From an uncultured Gardnerella sp. (lineage in GTDB: Bacteria; Actinomycetota; Actinomycetes; Actinomycetales; Bifidobacteriaceae), in assembly GCA_947252975.1 (NCBI GenBank), contig CAMXWX010000010.1, forward strand, positions 1 through 29,323: a stretch of 29,323 bases of DNA. Reading direction: 5' to 3'. The translations under genes and the position numbers were made by a program. The notes under the pieces are model-generated. The model had not been told where the DNA came from and searched no databases. It was given only the letters and a program-made list of their open reading frames with translations. Below, in pieces: positions 17,864 to 25,848 of the stretch (position 1 is the first letter of the stretch; every line of letters begins with the position of its first letter).

Positions 17864-19501
17864 TTATTTTTTGCATAGAATCAGAACTAACTCAATCAAT
17901 AGCACAGCGAAAACAATTACAATCATTAACAAAGTACTAAACGTGGAAGTACTTCCAAAATGCTCTACAGCCTTAACATGCAAAGCAATAGCAGAATAAG
18001 CTGGAATAGTTATCTCTACTTTCCCACCATTTACAGTAACTGTGCTAGAGCATTTACGTGAAGCATATACGTTACAATACTCACCATCAGGCAAATCAGT
18101 TTTATAACTCACATTTTTAGGCTTATCAGTATTGTTAATCGCCAAGAATCCCTTGTTTCCGCGACTAAAAGCAATGTTATTATCGTTGTCATCCTGCCAT
18201 TGAGTCACCTTCGTGCCCTTAACAGCATTGTAGAATCCAATCATTCCACGAATCGAAGTCCAACGCTGAGTGCACTGCCACTGAGAATTCTTTCCGCACT
18301 TTACATCTGGAATGTGCATATCAGTTGCACCAGGAGCACCATCATCGCGCTGCGTGAACCTATATCCAGAATAAATATTTGGTGTTCCATACGGATAAGC
18401 AAGCATAAAAGCATTAGCTAACTCGTACTTTGCTCCATCCTTATAAGTGAGAACTCGAGTCGAATTGTCACGCTCAGTATCCCAGTTAGTCACAAAAATA
18501 GCGGCTTTCTTATTAGGAATAAGCTGATCTGTAATATGAGACAAATTCTCAATTGAGCCATAGAAATAATTACGCAAGCGATATGAGTATTCAAACTCAT
18601 CTACTTCACCTGTACCAACATATTGATCTGGCTGAATTTTAGGATCTTGTTCAGGAAAACCAATTGTTTCTTGCATCCACCAAATATTTTCAGGCTTCAT
18701 TCCAGCAGCTTTAGCAGCAGCTTCTTTTATGCCTTTCACATCTTCAGGACACATATGTTTTGTGGCATCAACTCTAAAGCCCGCAACACCCATTTTCAGC
18801 AATTTTGCAAAATAGTTACCAAGAATTTTTTGTACATGAGGCTTAGAAGTATCCAAATCAAGCAAACCAACTAAACGATAATTCCAAACAACTTGCGCAT
18901 CTTTATATGTGTAAATATCTTTATCTATTTGGTGAAAATCATCTTTTGTGTAACCAGCATCCGGATAGCTTTGATTTGCCGCATCATACTTACTACCGCC
19001 AACACCTACAGTATCTTTATTACTATCGCCGGTTGTGTGATTAATTACAGCATCAACAACAATTCCAACACCAGCTGCCCTGCAAGTAGTAATCATATTT
19101 TTAAACTCGTCTTCAGTGCCAAGCTTTGAATTTAGATTGTAGCTAACTGGCTGATAAGAAGTCCACCATGCTTTACCTTTAATATGATCCTGCGGCGGCG
19201 AAACCTGTACATAACTCACACCCTCAGGACCATAAGTTCGCTTACACTCTTTTGCAATACTCTTCCAATTTTGCTGAAAAGCAGTAACGATCACACCTTT
19301 TGGCGGAAGACCGTCTGTTGATTTAGTTGAAGCAAATGCCGAAGAGTTTGGAACAATAGCAAAAATACACATTAATACCGTTGCTACAGCAGCAATTGCA
19401 GCAAAAGAGCACATTACATTGCGCTTGTAATTATTGATTAATTCGCAAGCATAATTACTTTTTTTACGCTCACTTGCTTGCAATTGTGCACTGTGGATCA
19501 T
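17864..19501 (-). CDS. Membrane-anchored extracellular alpha-amylase (GH13, 545 aa)
   Basis: Endo-acting alpha-1,4-glucan hydrolase of family GH13, closely related to the amylase half of the adjacent pullulanase and probably a duplicate of it. Residues 28-57 form a signal sequence or N-terminal anchor. The catalytic barrel runs from about 68 to 430. Asp150, Asn154 and His155 (region I), nucleophile Asp245 (GFRVDATKH), acid/base Glu278 (WWMQET) and Asp341 are present, and Trp340 replaces the usual region-IV His. A small beta domain follows (to about 512), then a C-terminal transmembrane helix (522-542) ending CKK without a sortase motif. There is no CBM. The frame extends upstream through the tRNA terminator, but ATG 19501 has AAAGGA with good spacing, so it is the start. 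Confidence 0.92.
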   Translation of the reverse strand: MIHSAQLQASERKKSNYACELINNYKRNVMCSFAAIAAVATVLMCIFAIVPNSSAFASTKSTDGLPPKGVIVTAFQQNWKSIAKECKRTYGPEGVSYVQVSPPQDHIKGKAWWTSYQPVSYNLNSKLGTEDEFKNMITTCRAAGVGIVVDAVINHTTGDSNKDTVGVGGSKYDAANQSYPDAGYTKDDFHQIDKDIYTYKDAQVVWNYRLVGLLDLDTSKPHVQKILGNYFAKLLKMGVAGFRVDATKHMCPEDVKGIKEAAAKAAGMKPENIWWMQETIGFPEQDPKIQPDQYVGTGEVDEFEYSYRLRNYFYGSIENLSHITDQLIPNKKAAIFVTNWDTERDNSTRVLTYKDGAKYELANAFMLAYPYGTPNIYSGYRFTQRDDGAPGATDMHIPDVKCGKNSQWQCTQRWTSIRGMIGFYNAVKGTKVTQWQDDNDNNIAFSRGNKGFLAINNTDKPKNVSYKTDLPDGEYCNVYASRKCSSTVTVNGGKVEITIPAYSAIALHVKAVEHFGSTSTFSTLLMIVIVFAVLLIELVLILCKK

Positions 19502-19556
19502 CGTTGTTCCTTTCACATCACGTACAGCACTTTCATTGTGCGAGAATACTTTTATT

Positions 19557-19562
19557 ATTATA
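19557..19562 (-). promoter_or_regulatory. Possible -10 box for the alpha-amylase gene
   Basis: A perfect TATAAT on the minus strand, 55 bp before the start and downstream of the tRNA terminator. No clear -35 is seen, so an activator may be needed. Confidence 0.4.
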
Positions 19563-19600
19563 CGCTTATTGTTTATGTACGAGACATTAAAATATAAAAT

Positions 19601-19630
19601 AAAAACGTCGCCTAGCAAGCTAAGCGACGT
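19601..19630 (-). terminator. Terminator of the tRNA gene
   Basis: On the minus strand ACGTCGCTTAG pairs with CTAGGCGACGT (one G-U or mismatch) around a TTG-type loop, followed by TTTTTATTTTAT. It starts nine bases after the tRNA and separates it from the amylase gene. Confidence 0.85.
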
Positions 19631-19638
19631 CGTGCACG

Positions 19639-19712
19639 TGCCCCCGGTGAGACTCGAACTCACACTGCACAGATTTTGAGGCTGTTTCCTCTACCAATTG
19701 GGATACAGGGGC
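19639..19712 (-). tRNA. tRNA with CAA anticodon and short variable loop (Leu-like, isotype uncertain)
   Basis: A 74-nt tRNA. The acceptor stem GCCCCTG/CGGGGGC has seven pairs (one G-U) and discriminator A73. The T arm is GTGAG-TTCGAGT-CTCAC. The anticodon loop CTCAAAA gives anticodon CAA (Leu, UUG codons). Leucine tRNAs normally have a long variable arm, but here it is only five nucleotides (GCAGT). The D stem is weak (about three pairs) and the pair next to the anticodon loop is a C-U mismatch. No CCA is encoded. It may be an unusual leucine tRNA, another isotype, or a decaying copy. Confidence 0.75.
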
Positions 19713-19830
19713 ATTTTTAATTTTCCGCATTTTTTTGCGACTTGTTGACTATAGCACACTTTAAGCCACATGCAAATAGTTAAAGCGTTTTGCGCGTGTC
19801 GCAAATCAACAATATTGATCATACATAACA

Positions 19831-19867
19831 TAATGCGCGCAAACTGCAAAACAGCTAGCGCGCATTA
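19831..19867 (-). other. Perfect hairpin downstream of pyk
   Basis: TAATGCGCGC and GCGCGCATTA pair perfectly over 10 bp with a 17-nt loop, about 80 bp past the pyk stop. No T run follows on the minus strand, so it is at best a weak terminator. The remainder of the 233 bp between tRNA and pyk shows nothing else clear. Confidence 0.45.
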
Positions 19868-19945
19868 CGCAAACTATACTACTGCGCAAATGCACTTAAA
19901 CTAGAAGAACTAGCGTATTAGTACAAGAAACGCAGAATCAAGCAA

Positions 19946-21385
19946 TTAGTCGCAAGCACCGACGGTGTGAACGTAGATGGAGTCAGTGCGACCAGCCTGG
20001 CGTTCACCCTGAGCAGTGCTCAAGATAACAATCTGATCACCATCGGAAACCTTACCAGCTTCGCGAAGAACCTTGTCGGTGAAGATCATCAAATCATGAC
20101 GGTTCATGTCATGGTAATCTTCACTAATCAAGAAGCCTTCAGTACCCCAGCTCAAAGCCAACCAACGATAAGTGTGCTCATTGTTAGTCAAGCCGTAGAT
20201 TGGAGCGGTTGGGCGTTCGCGAGAAATGCGATGAACCGTGCGTCCAGTCTGAGTGTACGCAACAATAGCCTTAGCGTTGAGCTTATCTGCCAAATCAACA
20301 GCTGCAGAAGAAACTGCACCGGTGCTAGACATGTCAAGCTCAACAGCAGGAATGCGATCATAGCCGTGCTCAGTAGCGTACTGAGAAATGCGAGACATGG
20401 TCTTTACGGTAACATCTGGATACTTACCAACAGCAGTTTCGTTAGAAGTCATTGTTGCGTCAGCACCGTCGAGAACGGCGTTAGCGCAGTCAGAAGCTTC
20501 TGCACGGGTTGGAACTGGAGAGTTAACCATTGTGCCAAGAACTTCAGTAGCAACGATAACTGGCTTTGCATAGCGACGAGAAAGCTCAATGCAACGCTTG
20601 GTGACAAGTGGAACCTCTTCGAGAGGCATTTCCACAGCCATATCACCACGTGCAACCATAATGCCATCGAAGGTCTTAACAATCTCTTCCAAGTTTTCAA
20701 CAGCCTGTGGCTTTTCAATCTTGGCGACGATTGGAATGCGACGACCTTCTTCGTCCATGATTTCGTGAGCGCGATCAATATCGGTAGCGAAACGCACGAA
20801 GGACATAGCAATAATGTCAGCACCAGTGCGAATAGCCCAACGAAGATCAGCCTCATCCTTTTCAGTCAAAGCTGGGAGGGAAACTGCAACGCCTGGGAGG
20901 TTAATGCCCTTGTGGCTGGAAACTGGACCAGCAACAATAACCTTAGTGTGAACGTCGTTGCCTTCTACCTTAGTTACCTCAAGGCGAACCTTACCATCAT
21001 CGATAAGAATTGGGTCGCCTGCGTGGCAATCTCCTGGCAAGCCCTTAAAGGTTGTAGAAGTGCGGTGCTCGTCACCTTCAACATCATCAGTAGTGATGAT
21101 GAACTCCTGACCTTCTTCCAAATAAACCTTATCTTCGCCTTCAGCATTCTTCTTGAACCATCCACAGCGAATCTTTGGACCTTGCAAATCAACAAGAGCA
21201 GCAACATTGCGGCCAGTGGACTTGGAAGCTGCACGAACGTTGTTGTAAACGCGCAAATGATCTTCAGGAGTGCCGTGAGAACGGTTCAAACGAGCAACAT
21301 CCATACCAGCTTCAACAAGCTTGGTAATACCTTCCAAGGATTCGGTAGCTGGACCAATAGTATCAACGATTTTGGCTTTACGCAT
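19946..21385 (-). CDS. pyk: Pyruvate kinase
   Basis: Last step of glycolysis: phosphoenolpyruvate plus ADP to pyruvate plus ATP, in the cytoplasm. At 479 residues it has the usual length. Visible motifs are the N-terminal KIVDTIGPA and ARLNRSHG (substrate Arg and Asn), DLQGPKIRCG, the B-domain (about 70-170), MSFVRFATDIDR, the catalytic Lys in IVAKIEKPQAVENL, and ARGDMAVEMPLEEVPLVTKR with metal-binding Glu/Asp. The C-terminal effector domain (about 340-479) is complete. The start has a TAGGTAGG site. It sits downstream of an AraQ-like operator and is probably transcribed alone. In bifidobacteria it ends the route that receives triose phosphates from the fructose-6-phosphate shunt. Confidence 0.97.
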   Translation of the reverse strand: MRKAKIVDTIGPATESLEGITKLVEAGMDVARLNRSHGTPEDHLRVYNNVRAASKSTGRNVAALVDLQGPKIRCGWFKKNAEGEDKVYLEEGQEFIITTDDVEGDEHRTSTTFKGLPGDCHAGDPILIDDGKVRLEVTKVEGNDVHTKVIVAGPVSSHKGINLPGVAVSLPALTEKDEADLRWAIRTGADIIAMSFVRFATDIDRAHEIMDEEGRRIPIVAKIEKPQAVENLEEIVKTFDGIMVARGDMAVEMPLEEVPLVTKRCIELSRRYAKPVIVATEVLGTMVNSPVPTRAEASDCANAVLDGADATMTSNETAVGKYPDVTVKTMSRISQYATEHGYDRIPAVELDMSSTGAVSSAAVDLADKLNAKAIVAYTQTGRTVHRISRERPTAPIYGLTNNEHTYRWLALSWGTEGFLISEDYHDMNRHDLMIFTDKVLREAGKVSDGDQIVILSTAQGERQAGRTDSIYVHTVGACD

Positions 21386-21510
21386 AATGCCTACCTATTT
21401 TCTATTTCTGTTTATTTTTTATGAGCGATTTAATGATAAAACCATAAAACGCCCAATTCCGCTTTCCAGTGTATCAACGTATTGTGACCGCTTATTGTAT
21501 TTATTCGGCG

Positions 21511-21530
21511 TTTTGTGAACGCTCACAAAA
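21511..21530 (-). promoter_or_regulatory. LacI-family operator (AraQ-like) upstream of pyk
   Basis: On the minus strand TTTTGTGAGCGTTCACAAAA, an 8+8 bp inverted repeat around the centre GCGT, matches the LacI-family pattern TGTGAGCGnTCACA, which I recall as the site of the bifidobacterial regulator AraQ. It lies 126 bp before the pyk start, upstream of where a promoter should be, consistent with activation. A related half-site TTGTGACCG (plus strand) is at 21482-21490. Confidence 0.72.
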
Positions 21531-21596
21531 AATACTCAAGGAATATCTATTTACTACGATTAAACACAACTAGCTACGCTCTCTTATTAATCGCGT

Positions 21597-21626
21597 TTAG
21601 CTTGCGATTAGCCGCGATTAACGCAC
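21597..21626. repeat. Short dispersed repeat, copy 1 (left of the toxin-antitoxin pair)
   Basis: TTAGCTTGCGATTA (21597-21610) and GCGATTAACGCAC (21614-21626) both recur exactly at 22533-22546 and 22540-22552, on the other side of the toxin-antitoxin genes. Confidence 0.75.
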
Positions 21627-21785
21627 TATATAGCTAACACTAGCTAGCGCAAATGCCTAGCATGCTTACGATTTACACCAGCCAGACTACTTTGCAACCT
21701 GCTTATTCTGCACAAGCTCAGCCTAAAGCAGCCACGCATTAAACCTTTTATCAATAAAAAAGCTGTAGATTAAAAATGTGTTATT

Positions 21786-22067
21786 TTATTTCTTAAATAA
21801 TTCTGAATGCGTACCAAGCCTATATAACATCAAAACAAGAACTTCATTCTTAATTTCATAAACTAAAAGCCAATCTGGTTCAATATGACATTCTCTTGTT
21901 CCGCTATATTTTCCAGTCAGAGCGTGATCACAATATTTAGCTTCTAGCACACCACCGTTAGCTAAAACATCAATTACTTTTAAAAGATTATCCGTATTTT
22001 TATTTTGTTTCTTAGCTAATTTAAGGTCTTTTTTGAATTGATTCGTGAATTTTACTTCATATTTCAT
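21786..22067 (-). CDS. YafQ-family mRNA interferase toxin
   Basis: A RelE/ParE-superfamily toxin (93 residues) that would cleave mRNA in the ribosome A site and arrest growth. All residues expected for a working YafQ-type active site can be placed: His48 (CDHAL), His61, Asp65 and Trp66 (CHIEPDW), His87 (GTHSELF) and Phe91. The start ATG overlaps the antitoxin stop (ATGA), so translation is coupled. The intact catalytic set suggests an active toxin. Family assignment is firm; its activity in this strain is inferred. Confidence 0.92.
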   Translation of the reverse strand: MKYEVKFTNQFKKDLKLAKKQNKNTDNLLKVIDVLANGGVLEAKYCDHALTGKYSGTRECHIEPDWLLVYEIKNEVLVLMLYRLGTHSELFKK

Positions 22068-22336
22068 AAATCAAGAGCCGCCTTAAGATCTCCCATATTC
22101 CGATAACCCTTTACACTAGGATCAGACGCAATTCGTCTACCTTCCTCAATAGCAGCAATCGTTGTATCATTTGGAACCTCTAATTTAAGAGAAAATGGAA
22201 TCCCGTTCTCACGAATAGTTGTTCGCAAAAACATGTTAATCGCTGTTGTCATATTGAGCCCGAGTTCTGAAAAAATCTTATCAGCTTGTTCTTTAATTCC
22301 CTTATCTGTTCTAATATTTAAATTCGTAGTAGTCAT
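22064..22336 (-). CDS. RelB/DinJ-family antitoxin
   Basis: A 90-residue antitoxin. The N-terminal half is a ribbon-helix-helix DNA-binding fold (NLNIRTDKGIKEQADKIF, then LGLNMTTAINMFLRT, typical of DinJ), and the C-terminal half (from about 55) would wrap and inhibit the toxin. The ATG at 22336 has a strong GGAGGTG site six bases upstream; an earlier in-frame ATG lies inside that site and is rejected. The dimer or the complex with toxin should repress its own promoter at 22360-22388. Confidence 0.93.
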   Translation of the reverse strand: MTTTNLNIRTDKGIKEQADKIFSELGLNMTTAINMFLRTTIRENGIPFSLKLEVPNDTTIAAIEEGRRIASDPSVKGYRNMGDLKAALDL

Positions 22337-22359
22337 ATACAACACCTCCATCTTCTTTT

Positions 22360-22388
22360 ACTATACGCAAACATTCGTTTACATTCAA
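22360..22388 (-). promoter_or_regulatory. Promoter and probable self-repression site of the toxin-antitoxin operon
   Basis: On the minus strand TTGAAT (22383-22388), a 17-bp spacer and TATAGT (22360-22365). The spacer holds the imperfect inverted repeat GTAAAC-GAAT-GTTTGC (five of six pairs), suitable for a ribbon-helix-helix repressor. Confidence 0.7.
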
Positions 22389-22518
22389 CATATTGTCATT
22401 GCATTGTATATAACTTAAACTAACTAAAGTAATCCAATAATCTTTAATTCACATGATTGAATAAATTAAACTCTCTTACTAATTAAGTAGTTTTAAGCCC
22501 AAAATTACATATTTCGCA

Positions 22519-22561
22519 CGATTAACTCACGATTAGCTTGCGATTAACGCACGATAACACA
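22519..22561. repeat. 11-bp tandem repeats (CGATTA...), copy 2 of the dispersed repeat
   Basis: Four adjacent units with 11-bp spacing: CGATTAACTCA, CGATTAGCTTG, CGATTAACGCA, CGATAACACA. An 11-bp period is about one helical turn. Parts are identical to the repeat at 21597-21626. The region lies between the toxin-antitoxin promoter and the end of uvrB and encodes nothing. Confidence 0.75.
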
Positions 22562-22577
22562 CAATCATTTATGAGCA

Positions 22578-22618
22578 ACGCTCACTTATTAGCTCACTCA
22601 TTACGCTCACTTATTAGC
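22578..22618. repeat. 16-bp direct repeat spanning the uvrB stop codon
   Basis: ACGCTCACTTATTAGC occurs at 22578-22593 and 22603-22618. The second copy covers the last codons and the stop of uvrB. It looks like a small local duplication. Confidence 0.7.
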
Positions 22619-24721
22619 CGCATCCATTTGACGCAACTCTTTCTTTAGATCGCGAATTTCGTCGCGCAATCGCGCTGCAAGCTCGAATTGCAACTGTTGC
22701 GCAGCAACATGCATTTGCTCGCTCAAATTTTTAATCAGCGACATAATATCGTCTTGCGGCAGCTCAGAAATATTCGCCATACGCTTTTCTTTGCTTTGCC
22801 GCCCAAGATTTGGCTCTTTTGGCACTCCATAATGCGAGTTCCCAGCCTTATTAGCATTTCTGTAACCGCCTGCTAGCAAAGTTTGCGTATCAACATCCTC
22901 TTTAGCGAGCATGTCGTTAACATCGCTAATCTTCTTTCGCAAAGGCTTAGGATCAATTCCATGAGCCTTGTTATATGCGATTTGCTTTTCACGGCGGCGC
23001 TCTGTCTCGCTAATCGCCTTACTCATAGCATCCGTAACAGTATCCGCATACATAAGAACAGTCCCAGAAACGTTACGAGCAGCACGACCAATCGTCTGAA
23101 TAAGCGAACGGTAGGATCTTAAGAAGCCTTCCTTATCTGCATCCAAAATCGCAACAAGCGAAACTTCCGGCAAATCCAAACCCTCACGAAGCAAATTAAT
23201 GCCAACAATCACATCAATTTTGCCTTCGCGAAGCTCGCGCAAAAGCTCAACTCTGCGCAAAGTATCGACATCCGAATGCAAGTACTCAACTTTAACACCA
23301 AGCTCAAGGAAGTAATCAGTTAAGTCTTCCGCCATTTTCTTCGTAAGCGTAGTAACAAGCACGCGCTCATCTTTTGCTACTCGCGCCTTGATTTCCGCAA
23401 GCAAATCGTCAACCTGACCTTCTACAGGGCGAACCTCAATCTTAGGGTCAAGCAAGCCGGTAGGGCGAATAATTTGCTCAACTACACCATCTGAAAGCCC
23501 AAGCTCGTAATCTCCAGGCGTTGCAGAAAGATACACAGTTTGACCAACGTGCTCCAAAAATTCTTTCCACTTTAACGGTCGATTATCCATTGCCGATGGC
23601 AGTCTAAAGCCATGTTCTACAAGCGTTCTTTTGCGCGAAGCATCGCCTTCATACATAGCTCCAATTTGCGGCACTGTTACATGCGACTCGTCTAAAACTA
23701 GCAAAAAGTCATCCGGGAAAAAGTCAAGCAGAGTATGCGGAGGCGTGCCTGCATCGCGTCCGTCAAAATGCCTAGAATAATTCTCCACTCCTGGGCATAC
23801 ACCAACTTGGCGAAGCATCTCCAAATCGTACGTAGTTCGCATTTCCAAACGCTGAGCTTCCAGCAATTTGTTCTGCTTTTTAAGCTGAGCTACTCTCTCG
23901 TCGCGCTCTTTTTCAATCGCCTCTAACGCGCGCTCCATGCGCTCCGGTCCTGCAATGTAGTGAGACGCTGGGAAAATATGAACACTACTCTCCTGGCGAA
24001 TTACTTCTCCTGTAAGAGGATGTAACATAGTAATTCTGTCGATTTCGTCACCGAAGAACTCAATTCGCACAGCTAATTCTTCGTACACTGGAATAATCTC
24101 AACCGTGTCACCGCGCACTCTAAAAGTTCCGCGCGTAAAGGCAATGTCATTGCGTTTGTATTGCATACTCACAAATTGACGCAATAAATCATCTCTCTCA
24201 AGTTGCTCGCCAACGCTTAGCATAAGCATTCGCTCGGCATACTCCTCTGGAGTACCGAGTCCATAAATGCAAGAAACAGTAGCCACAACAACGCAATCGC
24301 GTCTAGTAAGCAAATTCGCTGTAGCAGCATGACGAAGCCGCTCAACATCGTCGTTAATATTCGAATCTTTTTCAATATACGTGTCTGTTTGCGGAATATA
24401 CGCTTCCGGCTGATAGTAATCGTAATAAGACACAAAATAGCTCACGGCATTATCTGGCATAAGCTCGCGAAATTCCGCGCAAAGCTGAGCTGCCAAAGTT
24501 TTATTCGGCTCAATAATAAGTGTCGGTCGTTGCAAACGCTCAATAAGCCAAGCGGTTGTAGCAGTTTTACCAGTTCCAGTAGCACCCATTAAAACAACGT
24601 CGTTTTCTCCGTTTTCAATGCGATTCGCTAACTCTTCGATTGCTTGCGGCTGGTCACCCGAAGGCGCATACGGCGCTTTTACTACAAAAGGCTTGTTTGT
24701 GCGCTGAATTTTATTCGACAT
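22607..24721 (-). CDS. uvrB: Excinuclease ABC subunit B
   Basis: UvrB verifies bulky DNA lesions after delivery by UvrA and loads UvrC in nucleotide excision repair. The 704-residue protein is complete. Walker A is GATGTGKTA (46-54), the damage-probing beta-hairpin [12 protein letters not shown] is at 99-110, the Walker B region is VLDESHV, and helicase motifs include [10 protein letters not shown] and [10 protein letters not shown]. The C-terminal UVR domain (about 655-700, [21 protein letters not shown]) contacts UvrC. The start follows GGGGAAG. It is 22 bp behind coaE, so the two are probably cotranscribed, as in other actinobacteria. Confidence 0.97.
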   Translation of the reverse strand: MSNKIQRTNKPFVVKAPYAPSGDQPQAIEELANRIENGENDVVLMGATGTGKTATTAWLIERLQRPTLIIEPNKTLAAQLCAEFRELMPDNAVSYFVSYYDYYQPEAYIPQTDTYIEKDSNINDDVERLRHAATANLLTRRDCVVVATVSCIYGLGTPEEYAERMLMLSVGEQLERDDLLRQFVSMQYKRNDIAFTRGTFRVRGDTVEIIPVYEELAVRIEFFGDEIDRITMLHPLTGEVIRQESSVHIFPASHYIAGPERMERALEAIEKERDERVAQLKKQNKLLEAQRLEMRTTYDLEMLRQVGVCPGVENYSRHFDGRDAGTPPHTLLDFFPDDFLLVLDESHVTVPQIGAMYEGDASRKRTLVEHGFRLPSAMDNRPLKWKEFLEHVGQTVYLSATPGDYELGLSDGVVEQIIRPTGLLDPKIEVRPVEGQVDDLLAEIKARVAKDERVLVTTLTKKMAEDLTDYFLELGVKVEYLHSDVDTLRRVELLRELREGKIDVIVGINLLREGLDLPEVSLVAILDADKEGFLRSYRSLIQTIGRAARNVSGTVLMYADTVTDAMSKAISETERRREKQIAYNKAHGIDPKPLRKKISDVNDMLAKEDVDTQTLLAGGYRNANKAGNSHYGVPKEPNLGRQSKEKRMANISELPQDDIMSLIKNLSEQMHVAAQQLQFELAARLRDEIRDLKKELRQMDAANK

Positions 24722-24743
24722 AATCTTTTACTTCCCCAGTTCT

Positions 24744-25445
24744 TTACTTCCCCAATTTCGCAATTTCAGCACTTTTATTGTTTATTTCGCGCAACCATGA
24801 TTTCAACGTATCGTCAACACTGTTAAGCATAGATTCCATTGGTTTAGTGGAATCAACTACAAAATCCGCCATATCTTTTCGAACTTTACTTGGAAGTTGA
24901 CTATTTATGCGCGCTAAAGCCTGACTCTCAGTCATGTTCCGCTCGCTTATCATTCGCTTAACGCGAATTTCTTGAGGCGCTTCAACAGTAATAATATGAT
25001 CAAAACTAAATGGAATGCTGTCGATTACTTGCGCAAGAAGTGGAATGTCATGCACAATAACTGAATTTATACTGTCCAACACGTTGCAATTTTCTTTAGC
25101 ATTGCAATTTTCCTTAGAAATTTTACTAATATACTCGCTTTCTAAAAGCTTTGCGCAATCATAAATAGCAGGATGAATTATAGACTCAATCTTACTTAAC
25201 GCTTGCTTACGTTCATCGTCGTCACCAAAAATACGCTCCGCAATAAACGCACGATTTAAAGAACCATCATTCTTAACAGCATTTTCCCCAAAAATACCTA
25301 CTATGTGTTGCAATACTGCGCTTCCCGGTTCCACTACTTTACGCGCTAAAACATCGTAATCAATAACAAACGCACCAAGCAAACGCAAATGGTTTACTAC
25401 AGTAGATTTTCCGGCTGCAATTCCGCCTGTTACCGCAATCCGCAT
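24744..25445 (-). CDS. coaE: Dephospho-CoA kinase
   Basis: Last step of coenzyme A synthesis, phosphorylating the 3'-hydroxyl of dephospho-CoA. At 233 residues it is close to the usual length, with no C-terminal GrpB-like fusion as in mycobacteria. The P-loop is GGIAAGKST (7-15), followed by DYDVLARKVVEPGS, the HPAIYD motif, VHDIPLL and the lid region VKRMISERNMTESQALARI. Start choice is weak: ATG 25445 begins at the conserved MRIAVTGG, ATG 25454 adds three residues, and neither has a clear ribosome-binding site. A duplicated KENCN sequence lies in a loop at about residues 110-120. Confidence 0.93.
   Translation of the reverse strand: MRIAVTGGIAAGKSTVVNHLRLLGAFVIDYDVLARKVVEPGSAVLQHIVGIFGENAVKNDGSLNRAFIAERIFGDDDERKQALSKIESIIHPAIYDCAKLLESEYISKISKENCNAKENCNVLDSINSVIVHDIPLLAQVIDSIPFSFDHIITVEAPQEIRVKRMISERNMTESQALARINSQLPSKVRKDMADFVVDSTKPMESMLNSVDDTLKSWLREINNKSAEIAKLGK
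25084..25119 (-). repeat. 18-bp tandem duplication inside coaE
   Basis: Two 18-bp units (16 of 18 identical) encode the duplicated KENCN stretch. The frame is kept. Confidence 0.75.
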
Positions 25446-25469
25446 TATTGTCATATATAAATTATAAGT

Positions 25470-25499
25470 AATGCCCCAGTAAATAATTACCAGGGCATT
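25470..25499 (-). terminator. Hairpin between TM2 gene and coaE
   Basis: AATGCCC pairs with GGGCATT and, after a two-base internal mismatch, GTAA pairs with TTAC. No long T run follows on the minus strand, so termination may be partial. It could also sit in the coaE 5' leader. Confidence 0.5.
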
Positions 25500-25521
25500 G
25501 TTATTAAAAGAAAACAAATGG

Positions 25522-25848
25522 TTAATCTTGTAATTCTGCACCATCAGCATCTTTATGCCACTTAGTCCCAGGCTTTGAGCAAAGAATGCAAATTCCTTCA
25601 ACACATGACCATATAATCGAAATACCTGCAAGCAAACCAATAGAAAGAACAGAAATCAACAATTGGGCAATAGCCTTGCCTTTAAAGCCAAGGTAGAAAT
25701 TGTGAATCCCTAAACCACCTACAAAAATCGCTAAAAGACCAGCAGCAAGCTTATGTCGAGAACTTACTAAAGTAGCATTATTCGCTGAATTATTTCCATC
25801 GTATGAAGGAAACTGAGCATTCTTCTGATTGTTATCAAATGTACTCAT
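25522..25848 (-). CDS. TM2-domain membrane protein (108 aa)
   Basis: A small membrane protein with a TM2 domain: two hydrophobic helices (about 35-52 and 62-85) joined by the conserved turn GIHNFYLG. The N-terminal 30 residues are polar and Asn/Gln-rich; the C-terminus is short and charged. The biochemical function of TM2 proteins in bacteria is unknown. I start at ATG 25848 behind GGTGA; a GTG four codons earlier is too close to AGGA. It is bracketed by two hairpins, so it may be its own unit between rpsA and coaE. Confidence 0.85.
   Translation of the reverse strand: MSTFDNNQKNAQFPSYDGNNSANNATLVSSRHKLAAGLLAIFVGGLGIHNFYLGFKGKAIAQLLISVLSIGLLAGISIIWSCVEGICILCSKPGTKWHKDADGAELQD

Larger units (their letters stand above)
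21386..21785. other. 400-bp intergenic region between pyk and the toxin gene
   Basis: Holds the pyk promoter region and an operator-like palindrome at 21511-21530. From 21580 to 21660 it is rich in short repeats of CGATTA and CTAGC type. No gene is seen. No convincing terminator for the toxin-antitoxin operon is visible. Confidence 0.6.

Noticed and set aside
19967..21424. 485-codon plus-strand open frame antisense to pyk
   Set aside because: The protein is low in recognisable motifs and rich in Asn/Ser, and the minus strand encodes a full pyruvate kinase over the same stretch. It is a shadow of biased codon use.
22519..22561. Possible iteron-type replication origin
   Set aside because: Only four degenerate 11-bp units, no replication initiator gene or DnaA boxes next to it, and a chromosomal housekeeping context.
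25455..25640. Long N-terminal extension of CoaE
   Set aside because: It would run through a hairpin and over the TM2 gene end in another frame; the family begins at MRIAVTGG.
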